Assembly: GCA_002715305.1 (NCBI GenBank)
Contig: PAYV01000006.1
Location: 4,885-40,748, forward strand
DNA length: 35,864 nucleotides
Source of the DNA: Rickettsiales bacterium
Lineage (GTDB): Bacteria; Pseudomonadota; Alphaproteobacteria; Methylaequorales; Methylaequoraceae
Reading direction: 5' to 3'
Shown here: positions 17,082-25,436 of the stretch, in pieces
Layout: every line of letters starts with the position of its first letter
Position numbering within the stretch: position 1 is the first letter of the stretch
Position numbers and translations under genes: made by a program
Notes under the pieces: model-generated
Seen by the model: only the letters and a program-made list of their open reading frames with translations
Told to the model about the DNA's origin: nothing
The model's database searches: none

Positions 17082-18995
17082 TTAATCTATACTGCAAGAA
17101 TTTTTTAATTTTTTTATTAATTCTTCCATAGAGAGTTTGTATTGTTTTTCTTCTCCATGAACTCTCAGAGTGACTAATTTTTCCGTACTTTCTTTTTCTC
17201 CAATTATTATAATAAAAGGAATTTTTTCTAAATTAAGTTCCCTAATTTTGTAGTTTAGTTTTTCATTCCTTATATCGAGCTTGCATCTAAAGTTCTTTTT
17301 CAAAAGAACTGTGTAAATTTCTTTACAAAATTTTATGCAATTTTCATTAATTGATGTAACCGCAATTTGAACAGGTGATAACCAATAAGGTAGTCTCCCC
17401 GAGTAATTCTCAATTAAAATACCAATAAATCTCTCAAATGAACCAAGAATTGCTCTATGAAGCATCACAGGTCTCTTTTTTTTCCCATTCTCATCAATAA
17501 ATGAAGCATCAAGTCTTTCAGGAAGAACAAAATCTACCTGAAGAGTTCCGCATTGCCAATCTCTTCCAATAGCATCTCTAAGTACAAACTCTAATTTTGG
17601 TCCATAGAAAGCACCATCACCAGGGTTTAACTCATAATGATAACCAGCAGTTTCTATGGCTTCAAGAAGAGCTTTCTCTGCTTGATCCCATACCTTATCT
17701 TCACCAGCCCTTTTTTGCGGTCTGTCAGAAAATTTAATTAAAACATCGTGAAAACCAAAGTCCTTATATATGTTCATTAATAATTTACAAAATTTTTGGG
17801 TTTCAGAGGTTATTTGTTCTTTTGTACAAAAAATATGAGCATCGTCTTGAACAAAAGCTCTAACTCTCATTAGTCCATGAAGAGCACCTGAAGGTTCATT
17901 TCTATGACAAGAACCAAATTCTGCCATCCTAATGGGTAATTCTTTATAACTTTTAACTCCTTGACGAAAAATTTGAACATGACAAGGACAGTTCATTGGT
18001 TTAATTGCAAAAATCTTATCCTCAGATTTTGATATAAACATATGTTCTCGAAATTTTTCCCAATGTCCAGAATCTTTCCACAATGAACTATCAAGCAAAA
18101 TTGGCGTATTTACTTCATCATAACCCGAATCTTCAAGTTTTTTTCTTATGTAATCCATTATTACTCTGTATAAAGTCCAACCTTTTGGATGCCAGAAAAC
18201 AGATCCGGGAGTATTCTCTTGAAAATGAAAAAGATCTAATTCCTGTCCAATTTTTCTATGATCTCTTTTTTTCGCTTCTTCAATCATATTTAGGTGTTTC
18301 TCTAATTCTTTTTGGGATAACCAAGCTGTTCCATAAATTCTTTGCAACATCTCATTTTTTGAATCGCCTTTCCAATAAGCACCAGATATTTTTGTTAATT
18401 TAAATGATCCTATGAATTTTAAGCTAGGAAGATGAGGCCCTCGACATAAATCAATAAATTCTGTATCACCTTGTTGATAAATTTGAAAGTTACTATCTTG
18501 GTCAGATTGATTAATAATTTTTATTTTATAATCTTCACTTCTTGTTTTGAATAGATTAAGGGCTTCTACTTTTGTTTTAAAAGATTTGTTAATATTGTCT
18601 CCTCTTGAGACAATTTTTTTCATTTCATTTTCAATCTTTGGTAAATCATCTGATGATATTGGTTGGTCAAATAGTACGTCATAATAAAATCCATTTTCTA
18701 TTGTAGGACCTATGGCTAATTTTGACTTTGGGTATAAGTTTTTAACTGCCTTTGCTAAAACTTGTGCAGCTAATGTGTGTCTCATAATTTCTAAACCCTC
18801 TGAACTATTAATAGTAATTATTGATACGGATGCATCTTGATCAATATTATCACTAAGATCTTTTTGAACCCCATCAACTTTTATTGCTATAGCTTGTTTT
18901 GAAAGTGACTTTGAAATTGATTGAGCAATTAAATTACCAGTTACGTTTTCTTTAAAGTTTTCAATTCTTCCATCTGGAAAAGTAATTTTTGGCAT
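17082..18995 (-). CDS. thrS: Threonyl-tRNA synthetase
   Basis: ThrS charges tRNA-Thr. The 637-residue chain has a TGS domain (1-62), the second additional (editing) domain, the class II catalytic core and the anticodon-binding domain. In the editing domain His73 is present but the second histidine of the usual HxxxH is absent (the sequence is RHTLAAQVL, with Ala at 77 and Gln at 78); the later CRGPH (Cys and His) is kept. The core zinc ligands appear in KPMNCPCH, HRNEPSGALH and VMLHRAILGSFERF. Motif 2 is EFGSCHRNEPSG. It heads the infC-rpmI-rplT-pheST-lepA run and follows two glycosyltransferase genes after 45 bases. Confidence 0.96.
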   Translation of the reverse strand: MPKITFPDGRIENFKENVTGNLIAQSISKSLSKQAIAIKVDGVQKDLSDNIDQDASVSIITINSSEGLEIMRHTLAAQVLAKAVKNLYPKSKLAIGPTIENGFYYDVLFDQPISSDDLPKIENEMKKIVSRGDNINKSFKTKVEALNLFKTRSEDYKIKIINQSDQDSNFQIYQQGDTEFIDLCRGPHLPSLKFIGSFKLTKISGAYWKGDSKNEMLQRIYGTAWLSQKELEKHLNMIEEAKKRDHRKIGQELDLFHFQENTPGSVFWHPKGWTLYRVIMDYIRKKLEDSGYDEVNTPILLDSSLWKDSGHWEKFREHMFISKSEDKIFAIKPMNCPCHVQIFRQGVKSYKELPIRMAEFGSCHRNEPSGALHGLMRVRAFVQDDAHIFCTKEQITSETQKFCKLLMNIYKDFGFHDVLIKFSDRPQKRAGEDKVWDQAEKALLEAIETAGYHYELNPGDGAFYGPKLEFVLRDAIGRDWQCGTLQVDFVLPERLDASFIDENGKKKRPVMLHRAILGSFERFIGILIENYSGRLPYWLSPVQIAVTSINENCIKFCKEIYTVLLKKNFRCKLDIRNEKLNYKIRELNLEKIPFIIIIGEKESTEKLVTLRVHGEEKQYKLSMEELIKKLKNSCSID

Positions 18996-19000
18996 CTTTT

Positions 19001-19029
19001 TAATTAAAATAATTGTCTAGTTATGTCAA
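19001..19029 (-). promoter_or_regulatory. Candidate thrS promoter
   Basis: On the - strand a perfect TTGACA (19029-19024) lies in the 45-base gap before thrS. Seventeen bases on is TAATTA (19006-19001), a poor -10. Only the -35 is convincing. If used, transcription would begin almost at the thrS ATG. Confidence 0.35.
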
Positions 19030-19040
19030 TGTTTTGATAT

Positions 19041-19967
19041 CTATGAAAAGGAATTAATTTCTTTTTCAATTGTATTACAAAATTTTTCAAAGTTATTTTT
19101 ATAATTAAAAATCTTAACATTTTTTCCAACTGGAGCGCAAAGTTTTGGATCTGAGTGTTTTGTAAAGAATACAAAAGTTGGCATATCTCCATTTGCAATA
19201 ACATGGATTGGCCCAGTGTCATTACCAATAGAAACTGTACTGTTTTTTGATAATTTTGCTATGTCAAGAATATTAGTTTTAGCACATAAATTTTTTATAC
19301 TTGGGTGGATTTTTTCTAAACTTGAACATATTTCTATATCGTCATAAGACCCAATCAAAATTGGTAAAATTTTTTTCTCCAGTAAAGTATGAATTATATG
19401 GTTAAAAACTTTGTATGGAATTCTCTTGTTTGTTCTTTTCTTTGAACCACCAGGAACAATTAATGAATATTTAATTTTAGAATTAAAATTAATCCTTTTT
19501 GATTCAAAAAGCCATGCGATATCGATTTTTTTTAAAAACTTTATTGAACTAATTTCTAATTGTTCTTTCTGTCTATCAATTGTGTGCATATTATCTCTTA
19601 AAGTATTTGCGTGATTAAAACTTGCATAGTCTCCGATACCAGATGTTTTAATTCCTAATTTAAAGAAAATTGAAAGATATGACGAAGATCTCTTGGATGT
19701 TTGAAGGTCATAAACAAATTCAAATGAATTTACATCTAATTTTTTCTTTATTTGAATTTTATCATAAAAGTAGAATAGTGATCTCTTGATTACTACGATT
19801 TCTTCAAACCATTTTGATTTAATAAAGATTTGGTCATAGGGGGGTTCAGTTAACAAAACCACTTTTTTCCTATGGTGTGAAACAATTGAGTATATTGCAC
19901 GAAGCGAAAGAAAGATATCGCCTAAACCTCCAAATTTAATTATTAGAATTCTTTTTGTGTTTTTCAA
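19041..19967 (-). CDS. Glycosyltransferase family 9 (heptosyltransferase-like)
   Basis: GT9 enzymes such as WaaC and WaaF add heptose to the LPS inner core from ADP-heptose. The 308-residue protein starts with ILIIKFGGLGDIFLSLRAI, the N-terminal GT-B donor-fold motif. In the second half it has IVPGGSKKRTNKR and the diagnostic ISIGNDTGPIHV-like segment (VSIGNDTGPIHVIANG), where Asp and Thr contact the nucleotide sugar. Its ATG lies inside the preceding glycosyltransferase gene (32-base overlap), so translation is probably coupled. The acceptor and exact sugar cannot be read from sequence. Confidence 0.85.
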   Translation of the reverse strand: MKNTKRILIIKFGGLGDIFLSLRAIYSIVSHHRKKVVLLTEPPYDQIFIKSKWFEEIVVIKRSLFYFYDKIQIKKKLDVNSFEFVYDLQTSKRSSSYLSIFFKLGIKTSGIGDYASFNHANTLRDNMHTIDRQKEQLEISSIKFLKKIDIAWLFESKRINFNSKIKYSLIVPGGSKKRTNKRIPYKVFNHIIHTLLEKKILPILIGSYDDIEICSSLEKIHPSIKNLCAKTNILDIAKLSKNSTVSIGNDTGPIHVIANGDMPTFVFFTKHSDPKLCAPVGKNVKIFNYKNNFEKFCNTIEKEINSFS

Positions 19968-21108
19968 TTAATTCCTCGTAAACACTTAGGGTTTTATTTA
20001 ACATTTGTTGAAGACTAAATTTTTCTACAACTCTCTTTCTTGCATTTTTTCCAACTAAATCTTTTTTATTTTGAGGCAAATCAAGAACTTGAATTATTTT
20101 ATCTGCGAGCAATTCTGAATTACCTGGTTCAACTAGCCAGCCTGTAATGTTATTTTCAATTATTTCTCTCGATCCCCCATGATTTGAAGCAATTATTGGT
20201 TTTGTCATTGATGATGCTTCAGCAGATACCCTTCCAAAAGCTTCTGGCTCTATGGATGTTGATAAAACTATATCGGCAGTAGAGTAAACCGCAGGCATAT
20301 CCATTAAATGTCCGCAAAAAGAAAACCTATTTTCTAATTTTGACTCTGTAATTTTTTTTTCTAGTTTTCTCAAAAGATTATTTCTATTTTGGGCAGAACC
20401 TACAAATATAAATAAAAAGTTTAAGTCAGGTTTTTTTTTAGAAATAATTTTAGCTGCGTCTATTGCAATTTCATGACCTTTCCAAGAAGTAATTCTTCCT
20501 GGAAGTAAAATAATATGAGTGTTTTCTGCAATAGATAAACTTGATAAGAAGTTTTCTTTTCTTGTTTGAGCTATTGAACTAATATCAAAATATGCGGTGT
20601 CAATACCCCTATTAATTTTTACTAATCTATTTTTGCATTCTGGAAAAAAAAGTCTTATATGGTCGTCAATAAATTTAGAAATAGAGATAACTTTGTCACC
20701 TTTAGTCATTAATTTATTATAACTTCTTTTAAGAAGAAATTTATTACCACTGTAAGTTCCATGATAGGTTGTAACAAGAGGAATTCTTTTTTTTTTTATA
20801 ATATTAGAAAAGCAGAATGAAGGCCATCTACTTCTTATGTGAACAATATCAGGATTCAGTTCATCAAGAATTTTGTTAAATTGTTTTCTTGAAGATAAAA
20901 AATTTAAAACCCCTTTTTTGTTAAGTTTAATTTCATGATGAGAGACACCCTTATATTTGTATTTTTCTGCCATATCACCGCCAGATGATATAATCGCAGA
21001 ATTGTATCCATGATCAATAACTGTTTTAGCAACATCAAGTGTTCCTCTTTCAACTCCACCACCACTTTGGTCTAATGATGGTAGTATCTGAAGTAAAGTT
21101 TTTTTCAT
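19936..21108 (-). CDS. Glycosyltransferase family 4
   Basis: This 390-residue protein has the GT-B fold of family 4. The N-terminal half begins LLQILPSLDQSGGGVERGTLDVA and has DIVHIRSRWPSF and VTTYHGTYSG. The C-terminal half has LLPGRITSWKGHEIAIDA (the donor-binding Arg and Lys) and the EX7E motif in EPEAFGRVSAEA. Such retaining enzymes build LPS core or other surface glycans on the cytoplasmic side of the inner membrane. Start and stop overlap its neighbours (ATGA with the upstream reductase gene, 32 bases with the GT9 gene), so the three form one operon. The substrate is unknown. Confidence 0.87.
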   Translation of the reverse strand: MKKTLLQILPSLDQSGGGVERGTLDVAKTVIDHGYNSAIISSGGDMAEKYKYKGVSHHEIKLNKKGVLNFLSSRKQFNKILDELNPDIVHIRSRWPSFCFSNIIKKKRIPLVTTYHGTYSGNKFLLKRSYNKLMTKGDKVISISKFIDDHIRLFFPECKNRLVKINRGIDTAYFDISSIAQTRKENFLSSLSIAENTHIILLPGRITSWKGHEIAIDAAKIISKKKPDLNFLFIFVGSAQNRNNLLRKLEKKITESKLENRFSFCGHLMDMPAVYSTADIVLSTSIEPEAFGRVSAEASSMTKPIIASNHGGSREIIENNITGWLVEPGNSELLADKIIQVLDLPQNKKDLVGKNARKRVVEKFSLQQMLNKTLSVYEELIEKHKKNSNN

Positions 21109-21974
21109 TGAAAATTCTTAAAAATACTGTCAATTCCTAATTTATAGTTTCTATATTTAGGTGTCCAATTTAATATTTTTTTTATTTTTTTATTAGATAC
21201 TTTTTTATTGTCATAATAAAAACTTTTTGTCATTTCACTAATACCTATGTCCTCTAAAGCTAAAGATGGTGGAGGTTTTTTTTTAAGAAGTTTACATGCA
21301 TAATCAATTGGCATGTGAGATTCACATGGATAGTCATCAGTCAAATTGAAAATTTCACCTGGAGTAGGTTTGTTAAAACTTTTTATGATTGCATTTGAAA
21401 TATCTTCTACATGAATTCTAGAAAAAAAATGTTTTTTTTTAATTATTCTTAGAGGATTCTCTGAATTTAATCTTTCAAAAACTGAACGATTGGGTCCGTA
21501 TATTCCTGGCAATCTAAAGATATGAATAGGAATATTTTTTAATTTAAACATTGATAAATATTCATCTTCAGCCTTTAGTCTTAGTATTCCTCTTTTAGAC
21601 GTCGGGTTAGTTTTACTTTCTTCATTTACCCATTCTCCATCATGGTTTCCATAAACACTCGTTGCTGAAAGATACCCAACCCATTTTAAAGTTTTTTTAA
21701 TATCAACTTTTTTTAAAAATTCTCTAATAATAATGTCTCCGAATTCAAAAGGAGGAATTGAATTTAAAATATGTGTAATATTTTTTGAATAGTCTACATT
21801 ACTTAAAAATTCATCTAAGGTAATTCTTTTCAAGTTTAATTTTGAATCAAAATATTCTTTCTTTAAATTTTGTTTATGTGTACATAAAATTTGAGTATCA
21901 CTTGGTAGTTTTGGAATTATATACTTTGAACAATATCCTGCCCCAAAAAAAACAACTTTCATTTTAGTCAACAT
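21105..21974 (-). CDS. YeeZ-like atypical short-chain dehydrogenase/epimerase
   Basis: The protein (289 residues from ATG 21974, or 285 from ATG 21962) belongs to the extended SDR superfamily, YeeZ-like branch. The nucleotide-binding start is VVFFGAGYCSKYI, with GxGxxS in place of GxxGxxG. The segment YLSATSVYGNHDGEWVNEES is typical of the branch, and RLPGIYGPNRS follows. A YxxxK is not seen in its standard position, as usual for atypical members. The shorter start removes the 11-base overlap with the LysR gene and gives the usual MKVVFFGAG beginning, so it is as likely as the longer one. The product's reaction is unknown; the neighbours suggest sugar-nucleotide or envelope chemistry. Confidence 0.75.
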   Translation of the reverse strand: MLTKMKVVFFGAGYCSKYIIPKLPSDTQILCTHKQNLKKEYFDSKLNLKRITLDEFLSNVDYSKNITHILNSIPPFEFGDIIIREFLKKVDIKKTLKWVGYLSATSVYGNHDGEWVNEESKTNPTSKRGILRLKAEDEYLSMFKLKNIPIHIFRLPGIYGPNRSVFERLNSENPLRIIKKKHFFSRIHVEDISNAIIKSFNKPTPGEIFNLTDDYPCESHMPIDYACKLLKKKPPPSLALEDIGISEMTKSFYYDNKKVSNKKIKKILNWTPKYRNYKLGIDSIFKNFQ

Positions 21975-22857
21975 TGATTTGATTTTTTATCCAATCGAAA
22001 GCAGGATGATTTGTTAGTTCTTTGTGCCATAAAAGTTTTGTATGTCTAATTTCTAAATCTATGGGTAGTTCTAAAATAGAAAACCCATAATTTTTAGCCA
22101 TTCTTTGAGCAGTTTTCGAGGGTAATGTTAATATTAGATCGGTATTTTTTATGAACAGAGGAGCTAAAGAAATTAAATCTATTCTTATATAAATTTTTCG
22201 TTCTAGATCTAATTGATTTAATGCTCTGTCAATAGGCGAAACATTAGCACTCACAGGAGCCACCCTAAGATGGCGCGATTTTAGATATTGTTCTATTGAT
22301 AACTTATTTTCTGATGCCAACTTGTGATTGTTTTTTAAAATACATACATATTTTTCTGAAAAAAGATTTTTACTTCCAAATCTTTTTGGAACCGACTCAA
22401 ATCTTCCAACAGCATAATCAATTTCATTGTTATCTAAAAGCTTAATGGCTTCTATCCCTTGTTCAGATCTTATTATCAATGAAGATTGAGGCGAATTCTT
22501 TTCAAGATACTTTGATAGATTTGGAAGAATTAAAGGAGCCACATCATCAGACATAGAAATTCTATATGATTTTTTAGTAGTATATGGATCAAAGTTTATT
22601 GATGACAAAGATAGTTCAAGATTATTTAATGCAGTATTAATTGGTAATGACAGTTCATTAGCTCTTGGCGTTGGTCTCATGCCTTTGGGGCCACGAATAA
22701 ATAATTCATCTTTAACCAAATACCTTAATCTATTTAAAGCATTACTCATTGCTGGTTGGGTAATTCCTACTTTTTTACTTGCTCTAGTTACATTTCTTTC
22801 TTCAAAAAGCGCCCTAAAAACTACTAAAAGATTGAGATCAAAATTTTTAATATTCAT
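21964..22857 (-). CDS. LysR-family transcriptional regulator
   Basis: The 297-residue product (from ATG 22857) has an N-terminal winged helix, FDLNLLVVFRALFEERNVTRASKKVGITQPAMSNALNRLR, close to the NodD/LeuO-like LysR branch, and a C-terminal ligand-binding domain with DDVAPLILPNL and AVGRFESVP. I chose 22857 because the frame can extend to ATG 22881 only by adding a hydrophobic, unconserved octapeptide, and a consensus -10 box lies within that extension. It is the first gene of the run leading to the YeeZ-like and glycosyltransferase genes and overlaps the next gene by up to 11 bases. LysR genes usually regulate a divergent neighbour; here uppP is divergent, 97 bases away, so it is a possible target. 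Confidence 0.88.
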   Translation of the reverse strand: MNIKNFDLNLLVVFRALFEERNVTRASKKVGITQPAMSNALNRLRYLVKDELFIRGPKGMRPTPRANELSLPINTALNNLELSLSSINFDPYTTKKSYRISMSDDVAPLILPNLSKYLEKNSPQSSLIIRSEQGIEAIKLLDNNEIDYAVGRFESVPKRFGSKNLFSEKYVCILKNNHKLASENKLSIEQYLKSRHLRVAPVSANVSPIDRALNQLDLERKIYIRIDLISLAPLFIKNTDLILTLPSKTAQRMAKNYGFSILELPIDLEIRHTKLLWHKELTNHPAFDWIKNQINVD

Positions 22858-22864
22858 TAAATAA

Positions 22865-22870
22865 ATTATA
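22865..22870 (-). promoter_or_regulatory. Consensus -10 box directly before the LysR gene
   Basis: TATAAT on the - strand is followed by seven bases and then the ATG at 22857. Initiation would fall on or next to the A of the start codon, giving a leaderless mRNA. I see no good -35 and no Shine-Dalgarno sequence. Confidence 0.45.
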
Positions 22871-22954
22871 AACAATATCATTATTTTAAACAGAAATTTT
22901 TTTATTATATTTTACATTTGTGATAGTATTTCATTCAAGTAGAGGAGATGTATT

Positions 22955-23770
22955 GTGCTCATTGTAATAATCTATTCTTTTATTCAAGGACTAACAGAGT
23001 TTATACCAGTAAGTTCTCAAGGTCATCTAATTGTATTTGATAGTTTTTATTCAGTTGAAAATTATACAAAATTAACGATTCTCCAATTAAATATTCTGGC
23101 CCATTTTGGATCCTTGTTTGCAATTTTAATATACTACTTTAGAACAATTTGGAGTCTAGCTAAGTCAATTTTTTTTATAATGCGCCCAGATATTGATAGA
23201 AATGCTAATATTTTATTAAATCTTATCATTTCTTCGGTTCCAATTTTTTTTGTTGGGTTTTATTTTGCAAAGTATTTTAAAATAAATAATGATCTATTGC
23301 TTCTTATTATAGGACTGAGCAGTATAATTTTTGGAATAGTTCTGTATTTTATAGATAGATTTTGTTTAAGAATTAGAAATCTTGATACTATAACATTTAC
23401 TGGATCTTTTTTTATTGGTTTAAGCCAATGCTTAGCACTTATACCTGGTGTTAGTAGATCAGGTGCTGTATTAACGTTCATGCGTTTTAATGGATTCAGT
23501 AGACAGAATTCTGTTTTTTATACTAATTTATTGGCAATACCAGTATTATTTGGCGCCATGGGGTATCTTATTATTGAAAATTTCTATCAAGTAATTAATT
23601 ACAATTTTTTTAATCTTTATTCTATTGTCGTTTTTATTTGTTCATTTTTTTTTTCTATTTTATTTATTCATTTTTTTGTTTCTTGGGTTAGAAATTTTTC
23701 TTTAGCTTTATTTGTTTACTACAGGGTTATTTTTGGCCTTCTTGTACTTTTTTTATTTTATTATAAATAA
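22955..23770 (+). CDS. uppP: Undecaprenyl-diphosphatase (BacA/UppP)
   Basis: UppP removes a phosphate from undecaprenyl diphosphate so the lipid carrier can be reused for peptidoglycan and LPS O-chain building; it is an integral membrane enzyme. The 271-residue protein has the catalytic motif GLTEFIPVSSQGH (residues 12-24) and the second motif PGVSRSGAVLT, with about seven or eight hydrophobic helices. The GTG start at 22955 has a strong AGAGGAG at 22941-22947. The 3' end overlaps the convergent NDUFA9-like gene by ten bases; that gene pair is common in alphaproteobacteria. Confidence 0.95.
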   Translation: MLIVIIYSFIQGLTEFIPVSSQGHLIVFDSFYSVENYTKLTILQLNILAHFGSLFAILIYYFRTIWSLAKSIFFIMRPDIDRNANILLNLIISSVPIFFVGFYFAKYFKINNDLLLLIIGLSSIIFGIVLYFIDRFCLRIRNLDTITFTGSFFIGLSQCLALIPGVSRSGAVLTFMRFNGFSRQNSVFYTNLLAIPVLFGAMGYLIIENFYQVINYNFFNLYSIVVFICSFFFSILFIHFFVSWVRNFSLALFVYYRVIFGLLVLFLFYYK

Positions 23771-24714
23771 CTACCAATTATTACTTCCATTGATTTTGGG
23801 TTTTTAATGTATCTTGATAAATTTTTAAACCCCTGCATTGAAACACTATTTACAGTTAAAAGCTTGAGTTGATCAGAAGTAATTATAGGTTGCGGTAAAA
23901 ATTTTGAAAACAATGCTAATGGCTTTGCAAGAAAAAAAGGGAGTGGGAAATAGATTCTTTTTCTTTTCTTTGTTTGTAAAATTACATCATAAATTTCGTC
24001 AAAACTCTTGACATATGGTCCAGCTAACTCAAATGATTTTCCTTTCTTTTGTGAAGTTAAAATCAAAAATTTAACAAGATCACCTACATATATAGGTTGA
24101 AATTTTACTTTAAAATTAAAATCAATTATTGGAAGATAATTTTTAAAGCTAATTTTTGGTGTTCCGATTAATGGTAAAGCCGGACTAAAGGCAGAAATTT
24201 TTGAAAAAAGATTTGTGAAATTATCTCCTTTTCCAAAAACAACACTTGGTTTTAAAATGATGACATTGGGAAATATAGATTTAATTTCATTTTCTCCTTC
24301 ATATTTTGAATTTGCGTATTCAGAGAATCTTGATTTTTCAACCTTTAATACTGATAAATGAATAAAAGTATCTATACCAAGTTTTTTCACTACTTTTGAT
24401 ATAGCTTTTGGTATTTCAACATGTGTTTGATAAAACTTAGATTTTTTAGTTTCATATAAAATTCCAATCAGGTTTATAACTACATCCGATCCTTTTAATA
24501 CATTTTCAATATTTTTCTCAGAAAAATCATTGATTTTTTTTATTGAAACTTGACCAGGTTCACCGGAAAAAAATTTTTTTTTTTTTTTTTGGGGATTTCT
24601 TGAGATAATTTCAATTTGACAAGAAAGTTTGCACAAAGAATTTACAAGGTGATTTCCAATAAATCCACTACCTCCAAAAACAATTACTTTTTTTCCATTA
24701 TAATATGACAACAT
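23761..24714 (-). CDS. NDUFA9-like complex I-associated SDR protein
   Basis: The 317-residue protein is an atypical SDR of the NDUFA9/39-kDa complex I accessory-subunit type. It has VIVFGGSGFIGNHLV (residues 9-23), the nucleotide-binding Rossmann motif, then DVVINLIGILYE, FIHLSVLKVE and ILKPSVVFGKGDNFTNLF. In mitochondria the homologue binds NADPH and stabilises complex I; bacterial relatives are named by similarity and their role is unproven. A run of 17 T on the + strand (24574-24590) is an A17 tract in this gene, read as consecutive lysines near residues 43-47 with the frame intact. Neighbour to uppP as in other alphaproteobacteria. Confidence 0.85.
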   Translation of the reverse strand: MLSYYNGKKVIVFGGSGFIGNHLVNSLCKLSCQIEIISRNPQKKKKKFFSGEPGQVSIKKINDFSEKNIENVLKGSDVVINLIGILYETKKSKFYQTHVEIPKAISKVVKKLGIDTFIHLSVLKVEKSRFSEYANSKYEGENEIKSIFPNVIILKPSVVFGKGDNFTNLFSKISAFSPALPLIGTPKISFKNYLPIIDFNFKVKFQPIYVGDLVKFLILTSQKKGKSFELAGPYVKSFDEIYDVILQTKKRKRIYFPLPFFLAKPLALFSKFLPQPIITSDQLKLLTVNSVSMQGFKNLSRYIKNPKSMEVIIGSYL

Positions 24715-24786
24715 TAATAATTTTTTTATATTAATTATTAGTTAAGTTAGGTATTAATTAATAACATAATTAATTTTTTTCAAGAA

Positions 24787-25434
24787 ATGAAAACTTTTAA
24801 AACAAGTGATTGCGAAATCTTTTTGCATAACAATGACCTACCCTCTGACATTGACTATGAAAAAGTTATTTCAGTGGATACAGAAACAACAGGTTTATCA
24901 TTAGTAAGAGACAATCTTTGTTTAATTCAAATTGGAATTTCTTCAAAAAGATGTCATATAGTGAAATTTGAGAGAGATTTTTTTGAAAAAAAAACCCCAC
25001 CAAAAAATTTAATAAAGTTAATGAATAATGATAAGATTGAGAAAATATATCACTATGCTAGATTTGACGTAGCAATGATAAAAAGATTTTTTGGGGTTTA
25101 TACTAAAAATATTTTCTGTACGAAAATAGCCTCTAAATTAGTAAGAACTTACACAGATAAACATGGTTTGAAAGATTTGTGCAAAGATTTGCTTAATGTT
25201 GACTTAAATAAATCACAACAAACAACGGATTGGTTTTCAAAAAATTTAAGCGAAAGCCAATTAAAGTATGCAGCAAATGATGTAATTCATCTTTTTGACT
25301 TAAAAAACAAATTAAAAAAAATGTTAGTTAGGGAAGAAAGATTAGAACTTGCTGACAAAATATTTAGTTTTATCCCATCAAGAGTTGAACTGGATCTTTT
25401 AGATTGGCATGATATTGACATTTTTTCTCATTAA
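24787..25434 (+). CDS. rnd: Ribonuclease D, short form
   Basis: RNase D trims the 3' ends of tRNAs and other small RNAs. The 215-residue protein contains only the DEDDy exonuclease domain: Asp31 and Glu33 in SVDTETTG, HYARFDVAMI, and YAANDVIHLFDL with the tyrosine-aspartate motif. The HRDC domains of the E. coli enzyme are absent, the usual state for this alphaproteobacterial form, so I do not regard it as truncated. It begins after a 72-base AT-rich divergent gap with no promoter I can call, and kdsD follows after two bases. Confidence 0.93.
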   Translation: MKTFKTSDCEIFLHNNDLPSDIDYEKVISVDTETTGLSLVRDNLCLIQIGISSKRCHIVKFERDFFEKKTPPKNLIKLMNNDKIEKIYHYARFDVAMIKRFFGVYTKNIFCTKIASKLVRTYTDKHGLKDLCKDLLNVDLNKSQQTTDWFSKNLSESQLKYAANDVIHLFDLKNKLKKMLVREERLELADKIFSFIPSRVELDLLDWHDIDIFSH

Positions 25435-25436
25435 AG

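Noticed and set aside
18083..18403. A 106-codon + strand frame inside thrS
   Set aside because: Antisense to the catalytic core coding region, with no recognisable domain.
24715..24786. TTAATTAA-rich palindromic stretch between the NDUFA9-like gene and rnd considered as an operator
   Set aside because: The sequence is almost pure A and T, so such palindromes are expected by chance; I see no better-defined motif.
24787..25434. RNase D considered as truncated because the HRDC domains are missing
   Set aside because: Single-domain RNase D of about 200 residues is common in alphaproteobacteria, and the DEDDy residues are complete.
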